Of a DNA stretch of 64,000 nt, positions 38,401 through 50,257 are shown piece after piece. A model generated the notes under the pieces. That model saw only the letters and a list, made by a program, of their open reading frames with translations. It had not been told where the DNA came from and made no database searches. The position numbers were made by a program, and so were the translations under genes. Every line of letters begins with the position of its first letter. The stretch's first letter is position 1. Source of the stretch: Clavelina lepadiformis (Eukaryota; Chordata; Ascidiacea; Aplousobranchia; Clavelinidae); contig NC_135246.1 of NCBI RefSeq assembly GCF_947623445.1, forward strand, positions 20,022,288-20,086,287. Reading direction: 5' to 3'.

Positions 38401-39704
38401 TGAATGGCGGCGACAGAGTAACCACTTTATTTCTATAGATTATATGAGTGAGAGTGAAGCTGTGGGCTTACCAGGGATATACTCACCGGCATTTAATTTA
38501 CATGTGCAGTCAAGCATGCAATCTTTCCTCGGTCACGCTTCGTTGATCGGGAATTAACTTTAAAACTGTATCTTTTATCTATTTTCTCTTTTGAACCCTG
38601 CTTAGGTCTATATTCTTATGTGTTATGCGGAGGCCAGTAATAATGTGACCTCGACCGCGACTTTTAACGTCAATTTCCCACGATTACTTTTTACCTCTAA
38701 AATTTCCACAAAAAATTCACAAATTGATAAAAATATTTTGATTGATCAAATGCTTTTGTCTTTTCTACAAATAATTTCCAAAAAAAGGATCCGATTATTA
38801 CATCACAAACACAAAAATATTCTGCCCATTTTTGGCATCTTTCGCGTCCACCTTGAGTCTGGGCGTGTTTATTCGTTGCGGTAATTACGTCATAATTATT
38901 TCTTTTAATGCGCGTTTGAGGCAAATTCACGTCTTGGCTTGGTCACGTATTTCAAAAAATCTAATTGTCGTCGACATTTTCAGATGAACTTATAAACAAG
39001 AGCACGCGACGCGTTTCAAACTCGGTTGGAAATTAAAACAATTGCCGGACGTGCAACAGCATTCTATAAAGTTTCACGCCGTTAAATTACAAGATTCAAA
39101 TGTCACGATGTACGCGATAATTTGCTTCAAAAAATCCCTTTGAACTTTTGACCTCTGCTGATTCAAAAATATCGGCGAACATTTTATCAGGAAAGTAAAT
39201 GTCATGACATGAAAGCTTTCCACTGCTATTAACATCACATCAACTACAGCACGCTGAGTGCACTGAAGCTGTATACATGGAATGAATCATCTCACCTTGG
39301 TGTAGGACGGCTTCACTCAAACCCGGACAACTCTGATACTGATTCATAAGTCCTCCGTAAGATGAATGTCCGGCCGGTCCATAAGCGGAAGAGAACCCGT
39401 GGAAGCCTCCGGACGCGGATCCGAGCGGAGGTGGAGCCGTGGAATAACCGGAAGACGGAGTTTGCATCGAGTGATGGCTCGAGTGAGGGACCGGGCTCAT
39501 CCCTGAAGCAATCGACGTCGAAACCCCGCTAATTCCTTGGATCGACCCAGGCTGACTCGAGGAGCCGTAGGGAGAGCTGTAAGTTGAGCCCGGCATTGGG
39601 TAGCCTCCGCCGACCGGGTTTCCAAAGCTTGAAGGCCCGCGAGCATTTCCAAGATATCCCGTTGCCGCTGCGGTTGGCTCGTAACTGTAACCGTAGGCGC
39701 TCAT
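29406..39704 (-). CDS. Dlx: Distal-less/Dlx homeobox transcription factor
   Basis: About 435 residues over three coding exons: 39704-39296, 32196-32009 and 30116-29406, phases 1 and 0, all GT/AG. Dlx proteins are nuclear DNA-binding regulators that in ascidians act in ectoderm and anterior neural border patterning. Exon 1 is Ser/Gly/Pro/Tyr-rich ([22 protein letters not shown]). Exon 2 carries a basic lead-in and most of the homeodomain ([20 protein letters not shown], then [20 protein letters not shown]). Exon 3 opens with the recognition helix [19 protein letters not shown]. The intron between homeodomain residues 44 and 45 is the one typical of Dlx genes, and KKLMKQG directly after the homeodomain is a Distal-less hallmark. 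The first intron is 7.1 kb, much longer than others here. A 3' splice site 15 nt before the ATG implies an upstream leader exon. Which ascidian Dlx paralogue this is cannot be decided. Confidence 0.96.
32896..33016 (+). other. Possible plus-strand exon nested in Dlx intron 1
   Basis: A 121 bp stretch between an acceptor (TTTTTATTGCGCTAG) and a strong donor (CGCAA|GTGAGT) that is stop-free for 40 codons, with an acidic start ([17 protein letters not shown]) and a basic, Pro/Ser end (GRKPSSAQ). It ends in phase 0. An acceptor at 33847 would continue in frame for 19 codons to a stop at 33907. No homologue is recognised and the 5' part is not found, so this is a prediction only. Confidence 0.3.
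33936..33986. repeat. Tandem repeat, 17 bp x 3
   Basis: Three head-to-tail copies of GGTTACCCCGAATTCAT, the last with one change (GATTTCAT). It lies inside Dlx intron 1. Confidence 0.9.
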
Positions 39705-42296
39705 TTGGCTCTCTGTGTGCTGAAATGGGAAATAGGAAGTGAGTTAGTTGCCAGATTTAACAGAAATGTCGTAGCCAGGTTGCATTCTAATTGGTTAACA
39801 TTGATGTCGGTGTAAGTGTAATTATGGTAATTGCGCGGAATGAAAGATCACTTCTGTGTCTCTGTCTCGCTTCCTTGTGTTAATCAGACTTCAAAAGATC
39901 TAAAATCGTCGATTTTTCGGTGTTCTTGTGTTCTTGTGCCGTGTTTTTGAACAAAAATTCTCGATTTCAAGTCGAATTTCAGAATATTGGAGTTTTTGCC
40001 CGGTCGGTAAAATGTCGGTCGCTTTTTTATCGAACGAGAGTATTTTATCGCAAAATTAAAATCAAAAACTTTCCAAATAAAATTTTCCTTCAAAATTGAA
40101 CAAAACGGCGGAAACGAATGTCTGGCCGGACACGTGTAAGCGTCGTTCCCACAGTAAAGGCGGAAGTTCCGCGTAACGAAATTCCCACGAAGTCTAAGAT
40201 AATGACCAGTTTGAAAAGTGACAAGCGAAGTCATCTTATTGCGCGGATGACAGTATCTTGACTCGGGACACATCGAGCGCCGCCATCTACCCATTAATTT
40301 TATTGCGGTTGATTGGAAAATGCTCTTCTTATAAATAGAAACACGGCGCGAGTTTTTTCTGCAGCAACAACTCCGGGTCGGGTTATGTGCCGCCATCTAC
40401 GTCACTTACAGCGCCAATTCTTACGATTTTTGAAAATGCATACAAAGTTAACATTATTAGGACGTGACTTCACAAAAGCAATATTGCGACATCATGTGGA
40501 AGTTCTTATCGCTATACAAGTTGGACTGGAAATTGGAAAACAGATAACAGATGTTTACCTGATGTCGATGTGACACCATGCTTGGTTCGATTTTAACGAA
40601 GCGTGAAAATATTTGACGACTTCATCAAATGACCGTGTAATTTAGAAAACAAACATTTGATTATGACGTAAGAATGCGCAAAGAAAGTGTTGTTTCGTTT
40701 TAGAAAGTCCACAGCGCTTTAGAGGTCACGTCAGGTCAATCTGACCAATCAAATGCTGATTTGCGAAAAGTTCGATGCAAATTTCGCGGGAATCGACATC
40801 GAGAAATTTGAGTTCTAGAACATTCGCGGCTTTCATTAATAAACTCGCCTCATGCTGCTGTTCTCCGCGACAAGTTAAGATTCAGAAGAAGACAGGCGGG
40901 CGGGCGGGATGTTCGAACGACTCATCGGCAACTTCAAACAGTGGTTTTCTTCGTTGCTAAAAATTTTCTTTTGAAAAAGATTTTCACTGATGCGCGATTT
41001 ATAGAAGACGCGTCATTGGTCCTCTGTTACGTAATATCACAATTTGAGTTCAAGTTTCGCTTTCAAACATGTCGATGAATTGCCTGTCACGTCATAATGC
41101 GCATCATTAATGCGTCACAGCAGCAGGCTTCGCGTGCAAGTGACTACGTTTTGAAATAAAATAAAGAACTGGGCGAAGTTGAAATTTGTCGAGAAGCTCC
41201 GACCCCCCTGGCCACAGCGCGACAAAGTGCGTCGGTGGATTAACGTCGATTAACATGTTGACACGACATCTTGATCCGACCAAAATCTGACTCGAACTAT
41301 GTCGGAGCTGCCCGCTACTTAGAGGCCACGGCGCGCCCTTCCCGTGTATTAAGTGCCTGACAAGAAAACCCCGACCTCGCTCCAATGTCGCGGATTTGTC
41401 TGAAATTTCGCCTTTTTTTGAATTTAAATCCTTAATTCGAGATTTTAAACGGGATTTTTTTCGTTTGAACGATTTATTTCAAACGTCGGTGATTCATTTT
41501 TACAACTTTTACATCTTGTCGCTATTTCGGAGATTTTTATGAATAAGCGCCCTTCCGTCGCCGGCACGCGATCTGGCAAAATCTTTCAAGACGATAATTC
41601 CTTCGACTTAACGTCACATTCAGCGATTTAAAACTTCAACATGAACTTGAAATGAAGAAATCAAAAAATTTTTAATCTTTTCGTTTGTCATTGTCTGCTT
41701 AATATGATGTCTATGCCGACGTCGGTTAATTGATCGTTTGTAAGAGTTTTAATTGACAGAGGATATATTAATCGACAGCTTATTTATATTTAAACTTGTA
41801 CAAAATCTTTATTTCGCAACATTTAATTTTCAAAACTTCAGTTAATTGAAGAAGGTTGCCCAGTGGCTGCATTTGCATCAAGCTCGATCCGAGATTTGTG
41901 TTTTGATTAGAACGAGCGAGAGGAAGCGCAATGTTCTATAATTATGGCTTTTATAGCGCATTTGGATCGCGCCGCTGCAATTAATGGAAGATTTACAACT
42001 CACAGCGCTCAAATGTTAAATCGCTCGGAACAAAAGAAAAATTTTCATTAACCCGGCACACTTCTTTATTCTACTCTCTCTATATAATCTTAATTTGTGA
42101 CGACACAACAGACGCCTGTTTGACGTCATGCATACCATATATGAAAATAAGAGCAGAGTTACGTTTTGGTTATTTCGTTTTTGATGTGTTGAGAAAAAGT
42201 CAATGGAGAATGGGCCTTGGAAGCAAGACTGGACTCAGCTTAATTGGAACAAGTTATTTTGAAACAATCTTGCGACATATTCCCACTACTGCTCAG

Positions 42297-42534
42297 CAAT
42301 GTTCCCTCTAATTTTTCACGAGTCTGAGCAAACACACTAACTCCCTGAGCGGTCCCTTGGACCACTGTGAGCAACATCAGACGTGCCACGTGCGCACTGT
42401 GGCCATTATTATGCGTTTATTCTATTTTCAATTCAGGTTGGCTTATTTTCTTGTGCGCAACACAGATTTTCTGTGCGCGGAGACCGTGTCAGCAGTGCGC
42501 ATTTGCGCACGCGCGCAGCTTAGAGGGAACATTG
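42297..42534. mobile_element. hAT-type MITE with perfect 8 bp target duplication
   Basis: A 238 bp element with perfect 15 bp terminal inverted repeats (CAATGTTCCCTCTAA). CTGCTCAG occurs immediately outside both ends (42289-42296 and 42535-42542). The duplication fits the hAT preference nTnnnnAn. No coding capacity. Exact termini and duplication indicate a fairly recent insertion. Confidence 0.9.
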
Positions 42535-45500
42535 CTGCTCAGAGTGATAAGTTTCAGCTGTCACAATAGCTTGCTATCATGATATAATCTTGATTATTGA
42601 TCATATAATCATGATTCTTATTAATAATAGTGCAAGCAGAAATGACTATTAACAAATCTGATTACTCAAATCACTACAATCTATCTATGACGCAATAAAA
42701 GGTGGACACTCACCATGACCATCCCCGCCGGAGCAAATCGTCTTCCTTGAAGCAGGCGGTGATACGCAGGGTTGGAAACTCTTCCAGGCTCAACTTCCTT
42801 CTCAATTGTGAATATTTTCAAAATTTTAAACTGATTTTGACTTTGGTCTCTTCAGTAGAGCAGCAACAGCTTGACAGGTTGCAGTTTAATGAACTTGCAC
42901 AAAAACTTTGATTTTTGATAAATTTTTAACCCTGAAAATTCAATATTATAATTTTGTTAAAAAATTATTGATGTTTCTTGTAAAAAGTTCACTTTTTAAC
43001 TAGCTTTCGAAAAATTGTCTTAGGTCCAGAATTTTCATGAAGGTGTCTTGTAACAAAGCTGGCTATGAAGTCATACATATCTACGTCCTTATATAAACAT
43101 TTAAAATGAAAGTTTTTAAAAAGCAAACACGAAAAGTTAAGTGTAATAATTTTTATTTTAACAAAACCAAAGAAAAGGCAGAAAAAATATTTTTCAACTT
43201 GACCACTTGCGGCAATATGGCGCAAACAAAATGGCGGCCAAGCTCAAACCTCCTCGCCGCAACAATTTCGTTTCAATTTTATTGAGGTTTTTGTTGAACT
43301 TGATTCAGAAAAATAACAACTTGTTTTGGACTACTCTGAACATTTTGCCGTTTACTGTCGAATTTTTAAATCAATCTCGCAGACTAGTTCCGCCTGGCGT
43401 TAAAAATGGTGCCACTAACAAGGTCTCTATAGTTCGTGGCGGCTTAATGTAGCTTGTTAATATATCATAGTCGCGAAATCGCGAAATCGACCAGTTTCAT
43501 CGAGGCTAATAATCCCTGACCATGCGAAAGTGAAAAGCGGTGGATTTGGGGCAACTTCGACTTTTCTGCGTCATAAATAATTCATGATTTCGCTGGATCT
43601 CGCGCTTTGTGTCGGTCGGCGACATTCGATCGAGCAATTCAACTTTCTGTACAGAAGAAAATCGTTGGGTCGTTGCTTTCATCAGTTTTCATTTTAGTTG
43701 GATTAATACATCGCTAACGTCATAGTATATATTATTGTGAGTACAACTTACATCGTTACGTCATAGAAGTTACTTTGATTGCATCAATTTTTGGTTCAAA
43801 ACAAGAAATGACGTCATTATTTAAAGGTTCTTGTCAAGATTTCGATTCGGTGACAAGTGATCACGTGATCTTGTCGCAACTGATAAGCAAGTTGTGACAA
43901 TAAACAATAGCGCCTCAAGTGATCGGTGCAGAGAGATAAATTTTAGGAAATCGACGCCGAGTTATTTTGAGAATAAATTTAGAATTTGAAATTTACTTTG
44001 AGTGGAACAAGCACGCGACACGAAGCGTCGGCTGCGTTGCCGAAAACGAATTGGTTTGTCTTCAACTATTTTCATGCGAAGCGCGTTGCTGCATTCTCAC
44101 AAACTTGTAAAAGACGCCCCACCACTGAACCCAACACCACCCTACAGCTTGTTGGGAAACCGATTAAATATTCGTCCTGGTGCCATGACAACCTTTAGCA
44201 TAAAATCTATTCTTTTGTTAAACGCGAGACTTTCAATTGTTTGTTGGTTCCTGAGTTGCCTCGATTTGCTTCAACTTGATAAGTTGGATAATTTCCCTTT
44301 AATTTAACTTTCATCTCGGTCTCTTTGTCAAGCTGACAATTTTCGTTTGTTTCAATTTTGCAAACTCGTCCAAAATGCTGTCCAGCTGCGCGCCCTCCCT
44401 CCCCTGATTGTGACAAACTTCGAATCGTCTTCGCATCGACGCCAGCCCATTTTTTCTCGTTGCTCAGTCATCCGGGTGTGACCGAAGTTCTCATATCGCC
44501 GCGCAAGCCCGGAGGCAACAGAGCGCAGATGAATCGTTTTATTTCATCTCGCGTTTGTTTTCCTTCATTGACAGTTGATATTCCAATAACTTCGCTCTGC
44601 ATCTTCGTATACTTCGCTTAATCGCTTTTCATCGCTTTTAAAAACATCCCAGATCCGAAATAAAAACATCGACCGACGTCATAAGAGGAATGAAACCCGA
44701 CTTCGATCTTCGAAAAACGCGACGCGGTAATTCGATCTCCTTCGACCAGGACTCGCGTTCGAGATCAACAACTCGCGCGGTCACTAGACACAAGGTCGTC
44801 GGAGTGATCAAAAAAAGCGATTTCTCAAATCTCCAATGATTTCTGACAAAATCGCGACGTCCGCGATCTTGGACGTGTAAACAAAAACAAACTTACAAAG
44901 CGTTCGATAAATCGCCGTGACCGCGCGACACATCTTTCGATGTGAAAAATGATCAGGTTAAAAAAGTTGAAATCTGAATCGCGGCGAGCACTTAAAGATA
45001 TCGCCTTCCAACTGATGCTGAGTCGCGCAAACAACCGCTCGAAGTAGAAGAGCTTTTGCAAATTTTAAGACTCCGTTGCAGCGTCCAGAATAATCATGTC
45101 GCGCGCTTCCACTTTAGCGCGTTTGCTCAATTCTAGAAACAACTGAAAATTTCACTTCCGCGACAACTAAATTTTAGTTGGTTTAGAGCTGACGATCAAC
45201 AAGCAGCAATCTGCTGAGATTTTTATTAAGGATTAATTTAAATAGGAAATTTGTTAAAGCCGATATTGACGGTGAGTGTCTGACCCAGCTCCAAGCAACA
45301 GCAGAATAATCTCACACCAACCTGCGTCTGATAAATCTCGTCATTTGTCGCTTTAAGTTCGATTGCCGCCTGTCAATCATTCGACGCGATCAAGAACTTC
45401 GTTTCAATTGTTCAACTTTTCACCTGAAAACTCATGATTTTGTTCGATTGGACGAAGTTTAAATTGCTGAACATTTTGATTTGAAATGTCAAAATGAGTT

Positions 45501-48500
45501 CGTGATATTGACCAAGTCTCTCGTTCTTGTTTTTCTTCAATCAGAGCCGCTGGTGTGAAGTGAACTTCTCCTAACCAACGTGAGATAAGGATCGTGATCA
45601 TTGTTAGATCATAATGGTCATCATTGATTACAACACAGATGCAGCATAATGACAATAATTTAACCAGGGACCGGGCAAGTTCGTTGAAGCTTCGAAGCAT
45701 TCTCGTTCTACGTCGACCAACTCACGATTAAGGCGAGTTTCGCGAATTAAACGCGGCAACATGTCAATTAATGACTCGCGCGTTGTCTAAACTTCCTCAT
45801 TAAAAGCAAGGGGCAGCGGTGGATGGTCGTAGGACGTCGCATGAGCTTTCACGTCTAAAAACTTCGCCAAGTTCTGATTCATTTCGATTGCCTGAGGCCG
45901 TGTCAGGTGTTTAAGTTGTCTCAAGACTTCAATCGATGCAAGATGGAGGCAATATGGACCTGGCCTGACTCACCTATCGAAGCGATCTGAGAAGGTTCTG
46001 TGCGAAATATCACAAACCCGATCAAGTCTCAACAAGCAAAGATCTATGAGGTCGGGGCCTTTCCACACATTGCGACACTTTAATCTTGCACCGATGCTCG
46101 CGCGATTCTCAGCCACAACCTGGACTCGGGTGCCCTCGAGAAATTTTAAAGCTAACACTCGATGTTCAGTTTCAGTAAAATAACTTCTTTCAAAGAGAAT
46201 ATTTCATCGCTCACAGCAAGGACTTGATCCCTTCTCATTATTTCGTCTCCTGGTTGAGTCAATCTCGCTTAAGTCGATGATCTTTGAAGGTTTCCACCGA
46301 TTTGGTGAGAATTATTTGTCACTGAGTTTAATATCGACTCAATTCAGCTTGACTGTAGCTGACTCGCAAAATATTTTCGCCCACTCCTGTACAGTGAAGT
46401 CCCTTTCAGTTAAACGTGGGTTTTAACAAATGAAAACTTGAAAGTGGAAGTTTTTAAGTCGCTCATTCACGAGCTTTAAGCTCAGTGTCGTCCTTGAACA
46501 CGATTTGTCTCGACTTTTATCGCAGAGTGCAAAGTCATGATCAAATGCAGGTGAAGTTCAAGTGCATGAAGCGATATGACGTGAATATTCAACTCAAATT
46601 ATTGCGAAATATTCGTTAAACACGAGAAACCTGGAGTTAGATGTCTATCTTGGTCGAGCAGATGTCTATGACGGGTGGTTAACCACCGGACGCGTTTTAA
46701 GTTGGACATTGTCCAGTTCTCGATCAAAGCAAAAATGTTTCTTTGCGTCTTAAAAACAGCGTGGGCAGGAAATGAGTTGAATGTTTTCCAATTATCAATA
46801 ACAAGGTGATGAGTTGTCAAAACAAAATGGCGAGAAGACGGTCGGTTAGTCACCGAAATATTTCCCCAATCATCAGAGTCGATCTCAAGATCTCCCGTTT
46901 CGCGAATTTCGTCGATCGCTTTAAAAAAAACATATTCCACGAATTAAAGAACACATAAAAATGACGTCATTGGGCCTACAAGTTCAAGTCACTCTTGAAC
47001 TTGGGGAGTTTTAATACAACGTCATCTTTGCATCATTTTCACCAAACCACGAAACCTATTTCACAAAATTTAATGATTTTCGCGGCGAGTCTTTAACAGA
47101 ATTCGAGCAAACTTTCGCTCCAACTAAAAGCGATTTGTCGCGCTAATCACCGCGCGTTTCAAACTAGAACCACAAGATTCGTCTCAAAATTTTTCCTCTT
47201 GATTTGACTCGCCTGACACTTTTAACACTTGGCCGCTTGTACAAATAAATTAAAGCAGGCCCGACCCTCGCTATGAGGTAGGCACCTGTATAAATAGGTC
47301 GAGAAAGTCAAAGCGAGGTTGCCTTAATTGTTTCCTTCGCAATGCTTTAGGAATCTGACCAACCGTCGTGCTTTGTCGTGATCTTTCGCTGCAGCCGGTG
47401 AGTTAAAACTTTGAAATTACTGCTTTGAATATTCCACGACATTTTGGGACGACCCACCTTAGTTTGTATTTTTCGCTTCAAGTGCTGAGTTGTTTGCATC
47501 GAAACATGCTTTTGAAAAATTGCCAAAATTTGCGTTAACCCAATTTTTTTTATTCTGAATTTCCCGACGTCGAAAGCCCGAAGTATCAGTTCAATTAAAA
47601 CTGGGATTTTCTTGGAAAAATTTCCTTGTATTTTCCGCCATCTTTGGCTTACCCCGGCCCCAGTTATAGATTGAAGTTTCTTTTGATCTCGCTCGACTTC
47701 CTCGAAGCGGAAATTGAGATCAAACAACTGAGTTTTGAAATTAACATCGCATCCGATCCGATTGAATCGTTTTGAGGCAGTCGCCTGTAAAAGCGATCTC
47801 CACTTTGTCATCTCCGATGTCAAGCGACGAGTCGTCTCACCAGGTTAATGACGGTTCCTCGTTTCGCTCTCTGAGTTCATCGAATTCTAATCGACAAAGA
47901 AAATTACCTTTGAAGAAGCCGGATACGTCGAAAATTACCTTCGCGGATTCACTGATGTTTTTGCCAAAATTCCAAAATTGAGAAAATGTTAAACCTTCAA
48001 AAGTAACTCACTGCATGAATTAATTTTATGAACAAAGGTATTCAACCAGATGAAAGGGTAAAGTGACTTTGTATTGTGAGGCCAAAATGTGCCACAGATC
48101 CAACTTTCTGTTATGTGTTTCTACGGCTCTTTAGCGCTAACAAAGGTTAAATGAAAAAAATCATTTGGCCACTACTTAGCGCTTCATCTACTGGCCAGGA
48201 GCAATAACAGCCAACTGCTGTTCCGCGGAAGACAAAAACACAGACGCGCCGTGAAAAATCATCAGACGTGGCGTGGAAGACGTGGCGTGGCGTTGTCCAA
48301 CTTTTCCTGATGACTTCTCTAAATGAGTTAGGACCAGGGTGGGAAAACGTTTATTGGCTGACGGCGGAAGTTCAGTTTTCTGTGAATGAGTTATGAGTTA
48401 TGCAATGCAAGTACAAAGTTGAACAAACTTAACAACCGAAACAAATAACGCCGCATGTGGTATCAGAAGCATATATCACTATATCACTTTCCTCGCTCCT

Positions 48501-49050
48501 GTGCTGCTACAAGCCGAAATGTTCTGCAACGGCTTTATCGCGTCCGTCCTACGAGACCGATTCTTCTTTGTCGGTGAACCGCCCCAGGGAAAACATCAGC
48601 TAGAGACAAGATTGTCGTTTAAATGTTTTATTTGAAACAGAAAACGACCAAACTTCTCTCGATGATCAGCCCGAACAAGGCTTGTATAGGCTGCCGAGTT
48701 ACGACTTATAGGCGTAAGAATGATTGATAAGATAAAACATAAATATATATGATAGATAAAACGTGAAAAGTGATAAAGCTACAACGCAAGCAAAAATCAT
48801 AAAAAGACAATTAAATCGCGTTAAAATGCGCAACAGAGTAAAACTCGAATAAAGCGTAAGTTTTAGGGCTTTGATAATTCTGTCACATTTTAACAATCTC
48901 ATTGTTTTTGGGAATTTTCAACTATGCGAATGTTTCCAGGCTGCAGGGCTATGGGAGCTTCCTCATTGAACGGTGAGAATTTAAATTTTTCACGCAAACA
49001 CCGTAGCAACGACGCGATATCGTTTATATAGATGCTCACAGCGATTCTTG

Positions 49051-49076
49051 TTTTGGTGTTTTGGTGTTTTGGTGTT
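49051..49076. repeat. Short tandem repeat TTTTGGTG x 3
   Basis: Three exact 8 bp copies plus two bases. Simple microsatellite-like repeat. Confidence 0.9.
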
Positions 49077-50257
49077 CAATCCTGGCGTCCCGTGATGAAC
49101 CAGCAGCGATAAAAATAGCGTTAGTAGCCATTTTTGTCTTGATATACCTCGCATGTTGTTTGTCGAGATCTGCTTTTAATTCAGCTCTTGCTTAGCGGTG
49201 AACATTTAGCTCTTGGCTATCACCATGCGGTTTAAGCAACAAATTTGATGTCCGGTAGGTAGCGGCAGGTAAAAGTATTTGGTAGTGTCATAATTGATGC
49301 AATTATGTCGTAATATAGCTTCGAGCGCATGAACCGGTCAGACGAGGTGGGACGATGAAACTTTACAAAAAAAACTGATTTTAATAAATTCAAAAAGACA
49401 AGGTTTGTGAAGTGTGCGCCGTCTCAAGATCTTCATGAACAGGATGTAAGAAATATCAAGTTGAGCTCAATGACGTAGAAGGTCTATTGCAGATAAACTG
49501 TTTTAAAGCTTTCATGTAAACAAAGAGACGAGCCAGTTTGTCTCAGAAATGCTTTTTATAACTTGTAGCGCTTCGATCTTATAGGAAATTTCGGAAGCAA
49601 TTTACGTAGAAATTTTCTATTTGTCAACATCTTGGCTCATCAGGATAAATATCGATTGTGACGTCACAGTCAAGTAGTGTCAAACCGGGCGTCTTTATAA
49701 ACAGACATGTTGATATTGTGCTTAAGTGCTCAATGGATCCAACGTAGTTGAGCGATCAAGGCCACTTCATTGTTTCGATGTCTGTGGGAAAATTACGACA
49801 ATTAATCGCCAAGCAGTATGCTTGAAGCTGATTCTAGCAACTAATCTTGCCCGGTGCAAACAATGAGTCGCCAACTTATGAATTTAGTCATAACAGAGTT
49901 GGCCGCCCGGGGCAATTCTAAAACACTTCAATAATTTTCGCAAAACTCTGCTTCCTTCGCTTGAGAATTTGTCGTCATAATCACGTGAAGTCTTCTTATA
50001 GCAACCTTGGTTGGGCTGCTGAGATATCAGAGGTACAAATAGAATCGAAGTAGGTTGAAGAAGTGCAGCAGATGCTCGTGGTGGTGTTCATTGGAACCAG
50101 TCAGTTCTTGGTTCTTGCGACCAAATTAAACAGTTTTTCATCGTCTTTTTAATATTTCTGCATTAGAGCAGATTATTCTCGGAATCTAGAAAATAAGTTA
50201 TTGTATGTGATGTAATAAAGTTGCACATGACGTTAGAATAAGAATTGTCGCGTCACA

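Larger units (their letters stand above)
32197..39295 (-). other. Large first intron of Dlx
   Basis: About 7.1 kb without supported coding exons of the host gene. It carries TGACGTCA palindromes at about 32220, 34790, 34950, 35118 and 37667 and a small 17 bp tandem repeat. An intron of this size in a compact genome is likely to hold enhancers, which is inference. Confidence 0.6.
39720..50257. other. Gene-poor region upstream of Dlx
   Basis: About 10.5 kb with no gene I can support. Open frames are short, without domain signatures or splice-linked continuity. A minus-strand stretch ending in a good donor at 42714 (TCATG|GTGAGT) could be a leader exon for Dlx but is not established. The region includes one hAT-type MITE and a few TGACGTCA palindromes (about 42120, 43808, 46963, 49660). 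It probably holds the promoter and upstream enhancers of Dlx and, at its right end, the promoter of the FN3-SEA-EGF gene. Confidence 0.45.

Noticed and set aside
39884-40396. 170-codon minus-strand frame upstream of Dlx
   Set aside because: AT-rich, no domain signature, no conserved motif, and it lies in probable promoter DNA of Dlx.
42714-42810. Minus-strand stretch with a good donor (TCATG|GTGAGT) as a coding or leader exon
   Set aside because: No convincing acceptor or homology. Joined to the Dlx start exon it does not continue the Dlx frame, so at most it is an untranslated leader.
46599-47823. Two minus-strand frames of 113 and 158 codons
   Set aside because: No recognisable motif, composition like the surrounding non-coding DNA, and no splice-linked continuation.
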